Positions 18,385 through 28,121 of a DNA stretch of 32,102 nt are shown piece after piece (within the stretch, counting starts at the first letter, position 1; the number at the start of each line of letters is the position of its first letter). The notes beneath the pieces were generated by a model, which saw nothing but the letters and a program-made list of their open reading frames with translations, searched no databases and was not told where the DNA came from. Position numbers and translations under genes: made by a program. Location of the stretch: positions 1-32,102 of the forward strand of contig DAIDHU010000505.1 in assembly GCA_027451915.1 (NCBI GenBank). Reading direction: 5' to 3'. This DNA is from Thiomonas sp. (GTDB lineage: Bacteria > Pseudomonadota > Gammaproteobacteria > Burkholderiales > Burkholderiaceae_C).

Positions 18385-19953
18385 ATGGGGCTTCGAGGCG
18401 AAAACCTGCTGGGGCTGCGCGCGGTGCGCGGCACGCGCGCCGCGCTGCAGGGCGTGGATCCGGTCAGCGGCCAGTCGCTGCTTCCCGCGTATGGCGGGGC
18501 CTCGCGCGAACAGCTCGACCAGGCCTGCGATCTGGCCTGGCGGGCCTGGGCTCCCTATCGCGAACTCGGAGCCGCCGCCCACGCCCGGCTGCTCGACGCC
18601 ATCGCCGCGCATATCGAGGACCTGGGCGAGGAGCTGATCGACCGCGCCGCGCTGGAGACCGCGCTCGACGCCGCGCGCCTGCGCGGCGAGCGCGCGCGCA
18701 CCACCGCCCAGCTGCGCCTGTTCGCGCAGCTGGCGCGCGAAGGGCGTCACGTCGAGCCGCGCCACGATCCGGCCCTGCCGGGCCGCGCGCCCCAACCCCG
18801 CCCGGATCTGCGCATGGGCCATATGGGCATCGGACCGGTGGCCGTGTTCGGTGCCAGCAATTTCCCCCTGGCCTTCTCGGTGGCCGGGGGAGACACCGCG
18901 TCGGCGCTGGCCGCCGGATGCCCCGTGGTGGTCAAGGCGCACAACGCCCATCCCGGGACGTCCGAACTGGTGGGCCGCGCGGTGCAGGCGGCGGCGCGCG
19001 AAACGGGCATGCCCGACGGCGTGTTCAGCCTGCTGTACGGGGCCGACGAGCAGATCGGCGCCTGGCTGGTGGCGCACCCGCGCATCCAGGCGGTGGGGTT
19101 CACCGGTTCGCGCGGCGGGGGCGACGCGCTGGCGCGCATCGCAGGCTCCCGGGCCCGGCCGATCCCCGTGTTCGCGGAGATGAGCAGCGTGAACCCGGTG
19201 TTCGTGTTCCCGGGCGCGCTGCGCGAGCGTGCCGGGGCCATCGCATCGGGCTTCGTGCAGTCGATGACCCTGGGCAGCGGGCAGTTCTGCACCAAACCGG
19301 GACTGGTGTTCCTGCTGGGCGACGAGGGGGCGCAGGAGTTTGTCGACACCCTGGAGCGGCAGTTGCGGGCCACCCGCACCGCGCCGCTGCTCAGCGCCGG
19401 CATCGCCGCGCGCTACCGGCAGGCCACGCAGCAGGCCGGCGCGCGCGCGTCATCGCCAAGCCTGAGCGCCGCCACCGCCTCCGACGGCACCCGGGCCCAG
19501 GTCTTCGTGCTGGGCCTGCGCGAATTCGCGGACGACCCGGCCTGGGGCGAGGAGATGTTCGGGCCGGCCGCGGTGGTGGTGCGCTGCGCGAACGCAGGGG
19601 AACTTGCTCCCCTGCTGGATGGCCTGGCCGGGCAGCTCACCGCGACCGTGGTGGTCGAAGCCGGCGACCACGCCGCCGCCAGGCCCCTGATGCGCGTGCT
19701 CGAGACTCTCGCCGGGCGCCTGCTCATGAACGGCTGGCCCACCGGCGTGGAGGTCTGCGAGGCCATGGTGCACGGCGGCCCCTACCCCGCCTGCAGCGAT
19801 CCCCGGTTCAGCAGCGTGGGCACGCTGGCGATCCGCCGTTTCCTGCGGCCCGTGTGCTACCAGAACATGGCCGCGGATCTGCTGCCGGGCTGGCTGCACG
19901 AACAAAAGCCGCGGGCACAGGCCCCAGCCGACAACGAGGGAGCGCTCGCATGA
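18385..19953 (+). CDS. 2,5-dioxovalerate (alpha-ketoglutarate semialdehyde) dehydrogenase
   Basis: Start MGLRGENLLGLRAV at 18385 inside ORF 17371..19953. ALDH motifs VFGASNFPLAFSVAGGDTASALAAGCPVVVKAHNAHPGTSE, FAEMSSVNPVFV, GQFCTKPGLV; neighbour of kdgD. Confidence 0.9.
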   Translation: MGLRGENLLGLRAVRGTRAALQGVDPVSGQSLLPAYGGASREQLDQACDLAWRAWAPYRELGAAAHARLLDAIAAHIEDLGEELIDRAALETALDAARLRGERARTTAQLRLFAQLAREGRHVEPRHDPALPGRAPQPRPDLRMGHMGIGPVAVFGASNFPLAFSVAGGDTASALAAGCPVVVKAHNAHPGTSELVGRAVQAAARETGMPDGVFSLLYGADEQIGAWLVAHPRIQAVGFTGSRGGGDALARIAGSRARPIPVFAEMSSVNPVFVFPGALRERAGAIASGFVQSMTLGSGQFCTKPGLVFLLGDEGAQEFVDTLERQLRATRTAPLLSAGIAARYRQATQQAGARASSPSLSAATASDGTRAQVFVLGLREFADDPAWGEEMFGPAAVVVRCANAGELAPLLDGLAGQLTATVVVEAGDHAAARPLMRVLETLAGRLLMNGWPTGVEVCEAMVHGGPYPACSDPRFSSVGTLAIRRFLRPVCYQNMAADLLPGWLHEQKPRAQAPADNEGALA

Positions 19954-20756
19954 GTTTCGAATTCCACGCACGCCTGGCCGTCACCGGAGCCGCCGGGGCG
20001 CTGGGCACGGTATTGCGCGCCGAGCTGGCCCGCGTGGGGGTCCGCACCCTCAGCCTGGACCTGCGCGAGCCCTCGCGGGTGCACGACAACGAGACCTTCG
20101 TGCGCTGCGATCTCGCCGACGCCGAGGCCACGATGCGCGCGCTGCAGGCAGCCGATGCGGTGGTGCATCTGGGAGGCATCTCCACGACGGCGCCCTTCGA
20201 CTCGATCCTCTCGGCCAATATCTGCGGCAGCTTCCACGTGTTCGAAGCCGCGCGCCGTCACGGCATGCGCCGCGTCGTGTACGCCAGCTCCAACCACGTG
20301 ACCGGCTATTACCCCTCCAGCGAGCGCGTGCGGCCGGACATGCCACACCGCCCCGACTCCTTCTATGGGCTGTCCAAGGCCTTCGGCGAGGACCTGGCCC
20401 AGTTGTACTGGGACAAGTACGGCCTCGAATCGGTGGGCCTGCGCATCGGCTCGTGCTTCGAGAGGCCCCGTGATCGCCGCATGCTCAAGACCTGGCTGAG
20501 CCACCGGGACTTCCTGCGCCTGGTCGAGCGTGCGCTGCTGGCACCCAAGGTAGGGCACACCGTGGTCTACGGCGTCTCGAACAACCCCCGGGTCTACTGG
20601 GATGCCGATCCGGCCGGCGCACTCGGCTTCACCCCGCTCGACTCCTCCGCGGCCTTCGCCGGCTCGCTGCCCGGCGACGAGCCCGAACCCGAGCGACAGG
20701 GCGGCGGTTTCATCGAGGTCGATGAAACCGCGCTCGGCCCTGCGGAGCAAGCGTGA
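19950..20756 (+). CDS. udh: Uronate dehydrogenase (NAD-dependent epimerase/dehydratase fold)
   Basis: ATG 19950 overlaps KGSADH stop. LAVTGAAGALGTVLRAEL, VVHLGGISTTAPFDSILSANICGSFHVFEAAR, YASSNHVTGYYPSSERVRPDMPHRPDSFYGLSKAFGEDLAQLYWDKYGLESVGLRIGSCFERPRDRRMLKTWLS. Confidence 0.88.
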   Translation: MSFEFHARLAVTGAAGALGTVLRAELARVGVRTLSLDLREPSRVHDNETFVRCDLADAEATMRALQAADAVVHLGGISTTAPFDSILSANICGSFHVFEAARRHGMRRVVYASSNHVTGYYPSSERVRPDMPHRPDSFYGLSKAFGEDLAQLYWDKYGLESVGLRIGSCFERPRDRRMLKTWLSHRDFLRLVERALLAPKVGHTVVYGVSNNPRVYWDADPAGALGFTPLDSSAAFAGSLPGDEPEPERQGGGFIEVDETALGPAEQA

Positions 20757-20818
20757 GCGGAAGGGCAGGTCCGCGTTCACCTGCCACAACAAAGCCTAAC
20801 CACGAAGAGGAGACCACC

Positions 20819-21988
20819 GTGTTCCAACGCATCGCATCGCCGCTGGCGAGAGGGCTCGTCGGCTCGCTGATCGCAGCCGGCGCCTTGTCCTGGGGCCAGG
20901 CTGCCCAGGCGGCGCCCATGAGCATCAACATCGTCGACGTCGCGGGCAACCTGGCACTGACCCAGAAGGCCTTCGAGCAGTTCGAGAAGACCCATCCCGG
21001 CCTGGTGCACTTCACCTACTCCACGTCGCCGGCGCCGCAGTTGTTGCCGCGCATCCGCGCCATGGAACACGCCGGTCGCTCCGACATCAACATGGTGCTG
21101 ACCGGCACCGACGATCTGGCCTTCGGCATCCAGCAGGGGCTGTGGCAACAACTGCTCCCGGGCTACGCCGGGCAGCTGCCCGGCATTCCGCGGGACTACA
21201 GCCCCGGAGCCGCGCGCATGCAGGACCTGGCCAAGGGCTACGGCGTCGAGGTCGTGTACTCACCGGCGGGCCCGCTGCTCGAGTACAACCCGCAGACCGT
21301 CAAGCACCCGCCGCGCACGCCGCAGCAACTGCTGAGCTGGTGCCAGGCGCACCCGGGCAAGTTCATCTACGCCCGCCCGAACAACTCCGGCCCCGGCCGC
21401 GCGTGGCTGATGGCCCTTCCCTATCTGCTGCACGACTCCAATCCGCGCGATCCGGTGCATGGATGGACCAAGACCTGGGCCTACCTCAAGCAACTCAATG
21501 CCTGCATCGCCTACTACCCCAGCGGAACGGGTGACGTGATGAAGGAACTCGGCCAGCAGACCCGCTGGATGACCCCCACCATCACCGGCTGGGACATCAA
21601 CCCGCGCAAGCTGGGCATCGTGCCCAAGGACTTCCAGGTCCAGAAGCTCGATCACATGGTCTGGCTGAACGACGCGCAGTACATGGTGATCCCCAAGGGG
21701 CAGTCGCCCGCGCAGGTGGCTATGCTCCTGCGGGTCATGCGCTACATGATGAAGCCCGAGCAACAGGCGATGACCTACGACGACGGCTACTTCTATCCGG
21801 GCCCGGCGATCGCGGGGGTCAGCCTGGGCATGGCCCCGGCCAGCAGCCAGCAGGTGATCCGCGAATACGGCCGCAAGGACTATGACGCCTGGATCGCCAA
21901 GTATCCGAACAAGACGCCGCTGAACGCATCCGCGATGGTCAAGGCCTTCGAGATGTGGAATCAGCAGATCGGTGCCCTGAAGCATTGA
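20819..21988 (+). CDS. ABC transporter periplasmic solute-binding protein
   Basis: GTG start with GAAGAGGAG RBS; signal peptide ...GSLIAAGALSWGQAAQAAP; SBP fold MSINIVDVAGNLALTQKAFEQFEKTHPGLVHFTYS; ATPase and permeases follow. Confidence 0.86.
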   Translation: MFQRIASPLARGLVGSLIAAGALSWGQAAQAAPMSINIVDVAGNLALTQKAFEQFEKTHPGLVHFTYSTSPAPQLLPRIRAMEHAGRSDINMVLTGTDDLAFGIQQGLWQQLLPGYAGQLPGIPRDYSPGAARMQDLAKGYGVEVVYSPAGPLLEYNPQTVKHPPRTPQQLLSWCQAHPGKFIYARPNNSGPGRAWLMALPYLLHDSNPRDPVHGWTKTWAYLKQLNACIAYYPSGTGDVMKELGQQTRWMTPTITGWDINPRKLGIVPKDFQVQKLDHMVWLNDAQYMVIPKGQSPAQVAMLLRVMRYMMKPEQQAMTYDDGYFYPGPAIAGVSLGMAPASSQQVIREYGRKDYDAWIAKYPNKTPLNASAMVKAFEMWNQQIGALKH

Positions 21989-22010
21989 AGCCTGGGGCGC
22001 CTGGAATGAC

Positions 22011-22043
22011 GCACCGGCGACCCGCGTGGCGCGGCGCCGGTGC
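22011..22043. repeat. Inverted repeat/stem-loop between solute-binding protein and ATPase genes
   Basis: GCACCGGCG (22011-22019) and CGCCGGTGC (22035-22043), perfect 9-bp arms, 15-nt loop. Confidence 0.6.
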
Positions 22044-22070
22044 GATCGACCTGCGGTGGGAGACGAGTTG

Positions 22071-23153
22071 ATGAGCGGGACCGAAGATCTCGTGCTGGAA
22101 GACGTGACCAGGCACTACGACATGCAGGGCGGCGGGGTCCACTGCGCCCTGTCCAGGCTGAACCTGCGGGTTTCGCCGGGAGAGTTCGTGGCCCTGCTCG
22201 GGCCTTCGGGCTGCGGCAAGACCACCGCGCTGAACTGTATCGCCGGGCTGACCGAGATCAGCTCGGGCAGCATCCACGTGGCGGGCCGGCGCATCGACCA
22301 GCTCACGCCGGACAAGCGCAACGTGGGCGTGGTGTTCCAGAACTACGCCTTGTTCCCCCACATGACCATTCTGGACAACGTGGCCTTCGGACTGCGCATG
22401 CGCGGCATGCCCCGGGCGCAACGCCATGCCAAGGCCATGGACGCGATCCGCATGGTGCAACTCGAGCAGCATGCCCACAAGCACCCGGCCCAGCTCTCGG
22501 GAGGGCAGCAGCAGCGCGTGGCGATCGCGCGCGCCATCGTCGTGGAGCCGGACATCGTGCTGATGGACGAGCCCCTGTCCAACCTGGATGCCAAGTTGCG
22601 CATCGAGATGCGCTCGGAGATCCGGCGCCTGCACGAGCGCGTGCGGCGCATCACCATCTACGTCACCCATGACCAGGACGAGGCGCTTTCCATGGCCGAC
22701 AAGATCGTCGTACTCCAGGACGGGGTGGCGCACCAGGTGGGCACGCCGCAGGAACTGTTCAGCCTTCCCCGCGACCTCGACGTGGCCCGGTTCATGGGCT
22801 ATCGCACCTTGCTGCGCGGCGCGTGCCGAGCGGGCGGCGGCGAGACGCGGGTACAGGTCGAGGTCGGCCCGGGCTGCACGCTGCAAGGCCTGCGCATCGA
22901 TCCGCACCTGGGCGAACGCGCGGTGGCGGCCATCCGCCCGGACGAATTCCGCATCGCCGACGACCAAGCCGCCAACCTGATCGGCGGCGAGGTCCGCTCG
23001 GCCGAGTATTACGGTCGCGAGAGCCTGGTCGTGCTCGACAGCGCCGCGGGCACCCTCTATGCCAAGCTGCCGGGAAGCTTCGCCATCGGCTCGCGCCTGC
23101 GGCTTCACGTTCCGGCCGATCGCGTCCTGTGCTACGCGGAGAGCGCATCGTGA
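22071..23153 (+). CDS. ABC transporter ATP-binding protein
   Basis: Walker [20 protein letters not shown], signature [15 protein letters not shown], Walker [18 protein letters not shown]-terminal TOBE-like region. Confidence 0.95.
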   Translation: MSGTEDLVLEDVTRHYDMQGGGVHCALSRLNLRVSPGEFVALLGPSGCGKTTALNCIAGLTEISSGSIHVAGRRIDQLTPDKRNVGVVFQNYALFPHMTILDNVAFGLRMRGMPRAQRHAKAMDAIRMVQLEQHAHKHPAQLSGGQQQRVAIARAIVVEPDIVLMDEPLSNLDAKLRIEMRSEIRRLHERVRRITIYVTHDQDEALSMADKIVVLQDGVAHQVGTPQELFSLPRDLDVARFMGYRTLLRGACRAGGGETRVQVEVGPGCTLQGLRIDPHLGERAVAAIRPDEFRIADDQAANLIGGEVRSAEYYGRESLVVLDSAAGTLYAKLPGSFAIGSRLRLHVPADRVLCYAESAS

Positions 23154-23995
23154 ACCCGCGCAACCGCGCCTGGCTGCTGGTGCTGCCGGCCACCCTGTTC
23201 CTGCTGGGATTCTTCGCCTACCCCATGCTGGCCGGCCTGGGAAGCTCGCTGCGCCCGACGAGCCACGGCTACTCCCTGCACAACTACCTGCGATTCTTCG
23301 CCACGCCCGAGTTGCGCGATACCGTGTGGACCACCTTGCGCCTGGCCATTCCCGCCACCGTGCTGAGCCTTGCGCTGGCGCTGCCCTGCGCGTATTTCCT
23401 GCGCAGGCCCTCGCGGGCGCAGCGCTTGAGCACCATCGTGTTCCTGCTGCCCATCACCTTCGGCTCCGTGCTGGTCGCCGACGGCATGCTGAGCTATTTC
23501 TCGAACAATGGCTGGTTCTGGCAGCTGGCCTCGCTGCTGGGAATCCATGCGCGGGTGGCGCTGATCCACAGCTTCACCAGCGTGCTGATCAGCCTGGTCA
23601 TCGGGGGCTTTCCCTTCGCCTTCCTGTTCCTGCTGTCCTTCATCTCGGGCATCGACCCGAATCTGGAGCGCGCCGCGGCGACTCTGGGCGCGGGGCCGTG
23701 GCGCCAGTTCCGCCACGTGGTGGCGCCCCTGCTGGTGCCGGGCTTGCGCATGACCGCGATCCTGGTCTTCGTCCAGTGCTTCACCGTGTTCCCCTCCGCC
23801 GTGCTGCTGGGCATCCCCGCGGGCGCGACCCGCGTGATGTCCATCGCGGCCGCGCACGCCGCCTTCGAGGACTACGACTACTCCATGGGCAACGCCATCT
23901 CGGTGCTGATGGGCTTGATCCAGTTCGCCGCCGTGGGCCTGCTGCTGCTGGCCACGCGCAAGGCCTTCCGCGGCTCCTCGGCCGGGTTCAAGTAA
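23150..23995 (+). CDS. ABC transporter permease
   Basis: GTG 23150 overlaps ATPase stop; hydrophobic [30 protein letters not shown]...; EAA-like loop ERAAATLGAGPWRQFRHVVAPLLVPGL. Confidence 0.9.
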   Translation: MNPRNRAWLLVLPATLFLLGFFAYPMLAGLGSSLRPTSHGYSLHNYLRFFATPELRDTVWTTLRLAIPATVLSLALALPCAYFLRRPSRAQRLSTIVFLLPITFGSVLVADGMLSYFSNNGWFWQLASLLGIHARVALIHSFTSVLISLVIGGFPFAFLFLLSFISGIDPNLERAAATLGAGPWRQFRHVVAPLLVPGLRMTAILVFVQCFTVFPSAVLLGIPAGATRVMSIAAAHAAFEDYDYSMGNAISVLMGLIQFAAVGLLLLATRKAFRGSSAGFK

Positions 23996-24023
23996 TGGCG
24001 GCCCCAGCGGCGCGGAGACCATC

Positions 24024-24833
24024 ATGCAAAGGTTCCTGAAATGGCTGGTGTGGGCGGTGGTCGGACTGTTCATGCTCAACATCCTGGGCATCCTGGCGAC
24101 GGTGCTGGTGGATTCCTTCGCCACCCGCTGGTTCGCCACCGTGCTGCCCGAGGGATTCACGCCGTCCTGGTACGCGCAGGCCTGGAGCCAGTTCCAGCTC
24201 GGCGACGTGCTGTGGTTCACCGCGCGTATCGTCGCTCTGGTCACGCTGGGCGCGCTGGCGCTTGGCGTTCCCTGTGCCTATGCGCTGGCGCGCAGCGAGT
24301 TTCCCGGCAAGCGCGCGGTCAGCCTGCTGATCATGCTGCCCATCATCATTCCCCCGGTGACCTACGGCATTCCCCTGTCCAGCGTGATGTATCGCTTCGG
24401 CCTCGTGGGCACCTTCACCGGCGTCTGGCTGGCCAACCTGGTGCCGGCGCTGCCTTTCGTGATCCTGGTGCTGGTGCCCTTCATCGAGCAGATCGATCCG
24501 CGCCTGGAGGCGGCGGCGCGGGTGTTCGGCGCCAACCTTCCGCGCTATTTCCTGCATGTGCTGCTGCCGCTGCTGGCCCCGGGCATCCTGGCCGCCGGAT
24601 TGCTGCTGCTGATCAAGACCATCGGGCTGTTCGAGCTGACCTACTTCACCTCGGGCCCCGGCACCCCGACCCTGGTGGTGGCGCTGTACTACGCGGTATT
24701 CGGCGCCGGCGTGCGCGCCCCCCAGGCCATCGACGCCATGGCCATTGTCTACATGCTGGTCAGCCTGGCCGTGGTGGTCGTCGCGCTGCAGTTCGTCAGC
24801 CCGACCCAGATGGTCAGTCGCGCGCGGCGATGA
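24024..24833 (+). CDS. ABC transporter permease
   Basis: MQRFLKWLVWAVVGLFMLNILGILATVLVDSFA...; EAA-like loop EAAARVFGANLPRYFLHVLLPLLAPGIL. Confidence 0.91.
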   Translation: MQRFLKWLVWAVVGLFMLNILGILATVLVDSFATRWFATVLPEGFTPSWYAQAWSQFQLGDVLWFTARIVALVTLGALALGVPCAYALARSEFPGKRAVSLLIMLPIIIPPVTYGIPLSSVMYRFGLVGTFTGVWLANLVPALPFVILVLVPFIEQIDPRLEAAARVFGANLPRYFLHVLLPLLAPGILAAGLLLLIKTIGLFELTYFTSGPGTPTLVVALYYAVFGAGVRAPQAIDAMAIVYMLVSLAVVVVALQFVSPTQMVSRARR

Positions 24834-25846
24834 AGGGCGAAGCGATGCTCGAATTCGTCGTCGCCTGCGCGGGCGACGGCGTGGTGCAGCGCTGGGCGCT
24901 GCATGGCGCGAGCGGGCGCCTGGAATGCCTGCAGCAACTCGACTGCGCCGGACCCGTGGCTGCGCTGGCCTGGGACCCCGACCGCCGCGGCCTGTACGCC
25001 GCGCTGCGCGGCGAGCCCTATGCCCTGCTGCGCATGGACCTGCGAACCGACGGCAGCCTGGCCCATGCGCAGCGCCGCGAGCTGCCCGCCGACATGGCCT
25101 GCATCGCGCTGGACGGCAGCGGCGAAGGGATGCTGTGCGCCTCCTACACCATGGGGTGCATCGCCTGGGCGCGCGGCTCCGGGGTCGAAAGTCTGGCGAC
25201 CGATGGCCCCTCCCATGCCTGCGTGGCATTGGGCGGCGGGCGCCTGGTGCTGGCCACCCAGACCGTCGAGGGCAGCCTGTTGTGCCTGAGCTCCGACGAC
25301 CCCGCGCTGCCACTGGCGCGGCGGCGCGTGCGGCGCCTGCGCCTGCACGCGCAGGCCAGCCCACGCCACGTCGCCGTCGCCGGGGACCTGGTGTTCATCG
25401 ACCATGAGGAACACAGCGTGGTCGACGTGTGCCGCTACGACCCCCTGGCCAATGCGCTGCGGCCCCTGTTCAGCACCGAGCTGGGCCACGCCATCGAGGG
25501 CCGCCCCTGGTATGCCGACATCCGCTGCGACGCCGAAGGCACCTGGCTGTGGCTGAGCGAGCGCAGACAAGGCATGGTGCACGGCCTGCGCGTGGACCTT
25601 CCGGGTGCCAGGCTGGTGCCGACGACCAGCCTGCCGGTGCCGGCCACCCCGCGCTCCATCGCCGCCCACGGCGACTGGCTGGTGTGCTGCGGGGAAACGG
25701 CCGACGCGCTCAGCCTGCATGCGCGCGGCGCCGACGGACATTGGCGTGAGCGCGCCCGCATGCGCTGCGGGGCGCGCCCGATGTGGGTTGAATTCCTGCT
25801 CCCGCCGACGCGCGCCGCGGCGGGGGCCTTCCTCGAGGACTCCTGA
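24830..25846 (+). CDS. Beta-propeller lactonase-like protein, candidate aldarolactone hydrolase
   Basis: ATG 24830 overlaps permease stop. Repeated blades ([105 protein letters not shown]) resemble the 6-phosphogluconolactonase/lactonase family. Confidence 0.7.
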   Translation: MKGEAMLEFVVACAGDGVVQRWALHGASGRLECLQQLDCAGPVAALAWDPDRRGLYAALRGEPYALLRMDLRTDGSLAHAQRRELPADMACIALDGSGEGMLCASYTMGCIAWARGSGVESLATDGPSHACVALGGGRLVLATQTVEGSLLCLSSDDPALPLARRRVRRLRLHAQASPRHVAVAGDLVFIDHEEHSVVDVCRYDPLANALRPLFSTELGHAIEGRPWYADIRCDAEGTWLWLSERRQGMVHGLRVDLPGARLVPTTSLPVPATPRSIAAHGDWLVCCGETADALSLHARGADGHWRERARMRCGARPMWVEFLLPPTRAAAGAFLEDS

Positions 25847-25848
25847 TC

Positions 25849-27423
25849 ATGGAACAACGAGCCCGGCTCGTGCGCATGCACGACACGGACAACGTGGCGG
25901 TGGTCGCCACGCGCTCCGGCTTGCCGGCGGGCGAGCGCGTCGACGACGGCCTGGTGCTGCGCGAGGCCGTGCCCCAGGGGCACAAGGTCGCGCTGCGGCG
26001 CATCGAGGCCGGCGAGGCGGTGCGGCGCTACGGCGTGGCCATCGGCTACGCGGTGTCGGTCATCGAGGCCGGCTCGTGGGTGCACGAGGCCCTGCTGCGC
26101 ATGCCCGAGGCGCGCGCGCTGGAACACTTGCCCGTGGCCACCGATCTGCGCAGCGCGGCGCCGCTTCCAGGCCAGTCCTTCCTGGGATACCGCAACGCCG
26201 ACGGCAGCTTCGGCACGCGCAACCTGTTCGCCATCACCACCACCGTGCAATGCGTGGCCGGAGTGGTGGCGCAGGCGGCCGAGCGCATTCGCCGCGAGTT
26301 GTTGCCGCGCTTTCCCAACGTGGACGGCGTGGTCGCGATCGACCACGCCTACGGCTGCGGCGTGGCCATCGATGCCCCCGACGCGCAGGTGCCGATCCGT
26401 ATCCTGCGCAACCTGGCCCGCAACCCCAATTTCGGGGACGAGGTGATGGTGGTCAGCCTGGGCTGCGAAAAACTGCAGCCCGAACGCCTGCTTCCGCCCG
26501 GCAGCATCGCGCTGCGCGACGAACGCGACGCGCAGGCGGCCGGCGCGACTTCCGGCCTGCACGTGCTGCGCCTGCAGGACCCCGCGCACGGCGGCTTCTC
26601 GGGCATGCTCGATGCCATCGTCGGCGCCGCCGAGCCGCACCTGCGGCGCCTGGACGCGCGCAGGCGCGAGACCACGCCGCTGGCCGGCCTGGTGGTGGGG
26701 GTGCAGTGCGGAGGCAGCGACGCGCTGTCCGGCGTGACCGCCAACCCCGCCCTCGGCCATGCCGTGGACATGCTGGTGCGCGCCGGCGCGACGGTCCTGT
26801 TCTCCGAGGTCACCGAGGTGCGTGACGGCGTGGCGTTGCTCAGCTCCCGGGCGCGCGACGCCGAGGTCGCGCGGCGCCTGGTGGCCGAGCTGGACTGGTA
26901 CGACGCCTACCTGCGCCGCGGGGGAGCCGACCGCAGTGCCAACACGACCCCGGGCAACAAGGCGGGCGGCCTGTCCAACATTGTCGAAAAGGCGATGGGC
27001 TCCATCGTCAAATCGGGCACCCTGCCCATCGACTTCGTGCTCGGCCCCGGCGAGAAACTGGGCGCGGGACAACGCGGCCTGGGCTTCGCCGCCACGCCGG
27101 CCAGCGATTTCGTGTGCGGCACCCTGCAGGCGGCCGCGGGCATGAACGTGCACGTGTTCACCACCGGCCGCGGCACACCCTACGGCCTGGCCGCGGTGCC
27201 GGTGATCAAGGTGTCCACGCGCAGCGAACTCGCCGAGCAATGGCCCGACCTGATCGACCTGGACGCGGGGCCCATCGCCCGCGCCGAGCGCAGCATCGCC
27301 GAGGTCGGCGAGCAGATCTTCGCCTGCATCGTCGAGGTAGCCAGCGGGAAGCGCCGCACCTGGGCCGAGCGCTGGAATCTGCACAACGCGCTGACCCTGT
27401 TCAATCCCGCGCCGATCACTTGA
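25849..27423 (+). CDS. garD: UxaA-family dehydratase, probable galactarate dehydratase
   Basis: [129 protein letters not shown]. Confidence 0.9.
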   Translation: MEQRARLVRMHDTDNVAVVATRSGLPAGERVDDGLVLREAVPQGHKVALRRIEAGEAVRRYGVAIGYAVSVIEAGSWVHEALLRMPEARALEHLPVATDLRSAAPLPGQSFLGYRNADGSFGTRNLFAITTTVQCVAGVVAQAAERIRRELLPRFPNVDGVVAIDHAYGCGVAIDAPDAQVPIRILRNLARNPNFGDEVMVVSLGCEKLQPERLLPPGSIALRDERDAQAAGATSGLHVLRLQDPAHGGFSGMLDAIVGAAEPHLRRLDARRRETTPLAGLVVGVQCGGSDALSGVTANPALGHAVDMLVRAGATVLFSEVTEVRDGVALLSSRARDAEVARRLVAELDWYDAYLRRGGADRSANTTPGNKAGGLSNIVEKAMGSIVKSGTLPIDFVLGPGEKLGAGQRGLGFAATPASDFVCGTLQAAAGMNVHVFTTGRGTPYGLAAVPVIKVSTRSELAEQWPDLIDLDAGPIARAERSIAEVGEQIFACIVEVASGKRRTWAERWNLHNALTLFNPAPIT

Positions 27424-27432
27424 ACCGGCGCC

Positions 27433-28041
27433 TCAGCCTGCGTAGCCGTGGCCTCGCCGCGCCGGCGGCCGGGGCCCCACGTACTTGCGGTAGGCCGCGA
27501 TCCAGTCGTGGCTGATGTCGTATTGCGCCTGGGCCAGGGACAGACGCCCGCGGCATACCAGGCGGTGCAGGCGGTTTTCCAGCCGGTCCTTGGCGTAGCT
27601 GCCCCAGCCGCCGATCACATGATGGGGCTCGGGCCAGAGGTTGCGCGGCGAATCCGGGGAGCCTCCCAGCTCCAGGCTGATCAGGTGGTCCTCCTCGTAG
27701 TCGCGCAGGCGACGATCGGCGTAGCCGTAGGCGCGAACGCCCTCGCGCTTGAGTCCCTCGGTGTATCGCTCGGGCGGGCGAATGCCGCGCGTGTACCCCG
27801 GCACGCAGATGGTCGAGCGTATGTTGGCCTGCGTGACCTGCGGATTCAGAGCTCCCGGCGTGATCGCGGGCTTCGGCTCGGCGCTGCTCGCTGGAAACAC
27901 GACGCCGTAGCGTCCCTGCGCGCCCTCCACGCCGCCGGCGTCGAACGCGCGCTCTCGCGCCTGCGCGGGCTGCGCGGCAAGGGTCGCGAACAGCAGCACG
28001 CAGGCCGTGGCGAACCAGGGAGCGGGGATTCGACGGGCCAT
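27433..28041 (-). CDS. Secreted HNH-like protein
   Basis: Internal start MARRIPAPWFATACVLLFATLAAQPAQARE (signal peptide) at 28041; HNH-like YEEDHLISLELGGSPDSPRNLWPEPHH and KDRLENRLHRLVCRGRLSLAQAQYDISHDWIAAYRKYV. Confidence 0.72.
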   Translation of the reverse strand: MARRIPAPWFATACVLLFATLAAQPAQARERAFDAGGVEGAQGRYGVVFPASSAEPKPAITPGALNPQVTQANIRSTICVPGYTRGIRPPERYTEGLKREGVRAYGYADRRLRDYEEDHLISLELGGSPDSPRNLWPEPHHVIGGWGSYAKDRLENRLHRLVCRGRLSLAQAQYDISHDWIAAYRKYVGPRPPARRGHGYAG

Positions 28042-28121
28042 GGGGGAGGAATTCCGGTTCAAGTTCGGGCTCGGGTGGGACTTCGGGCCTCGCATGCTAT
28101 CGGCAGGCGCGGCCCGAGGCC

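Noticed and set aside
25435-27384. 649-aa minus-strand ORF
   Set aside because: Antisense to garD and the lactonase gene; His/Gly-rich shadow composition.
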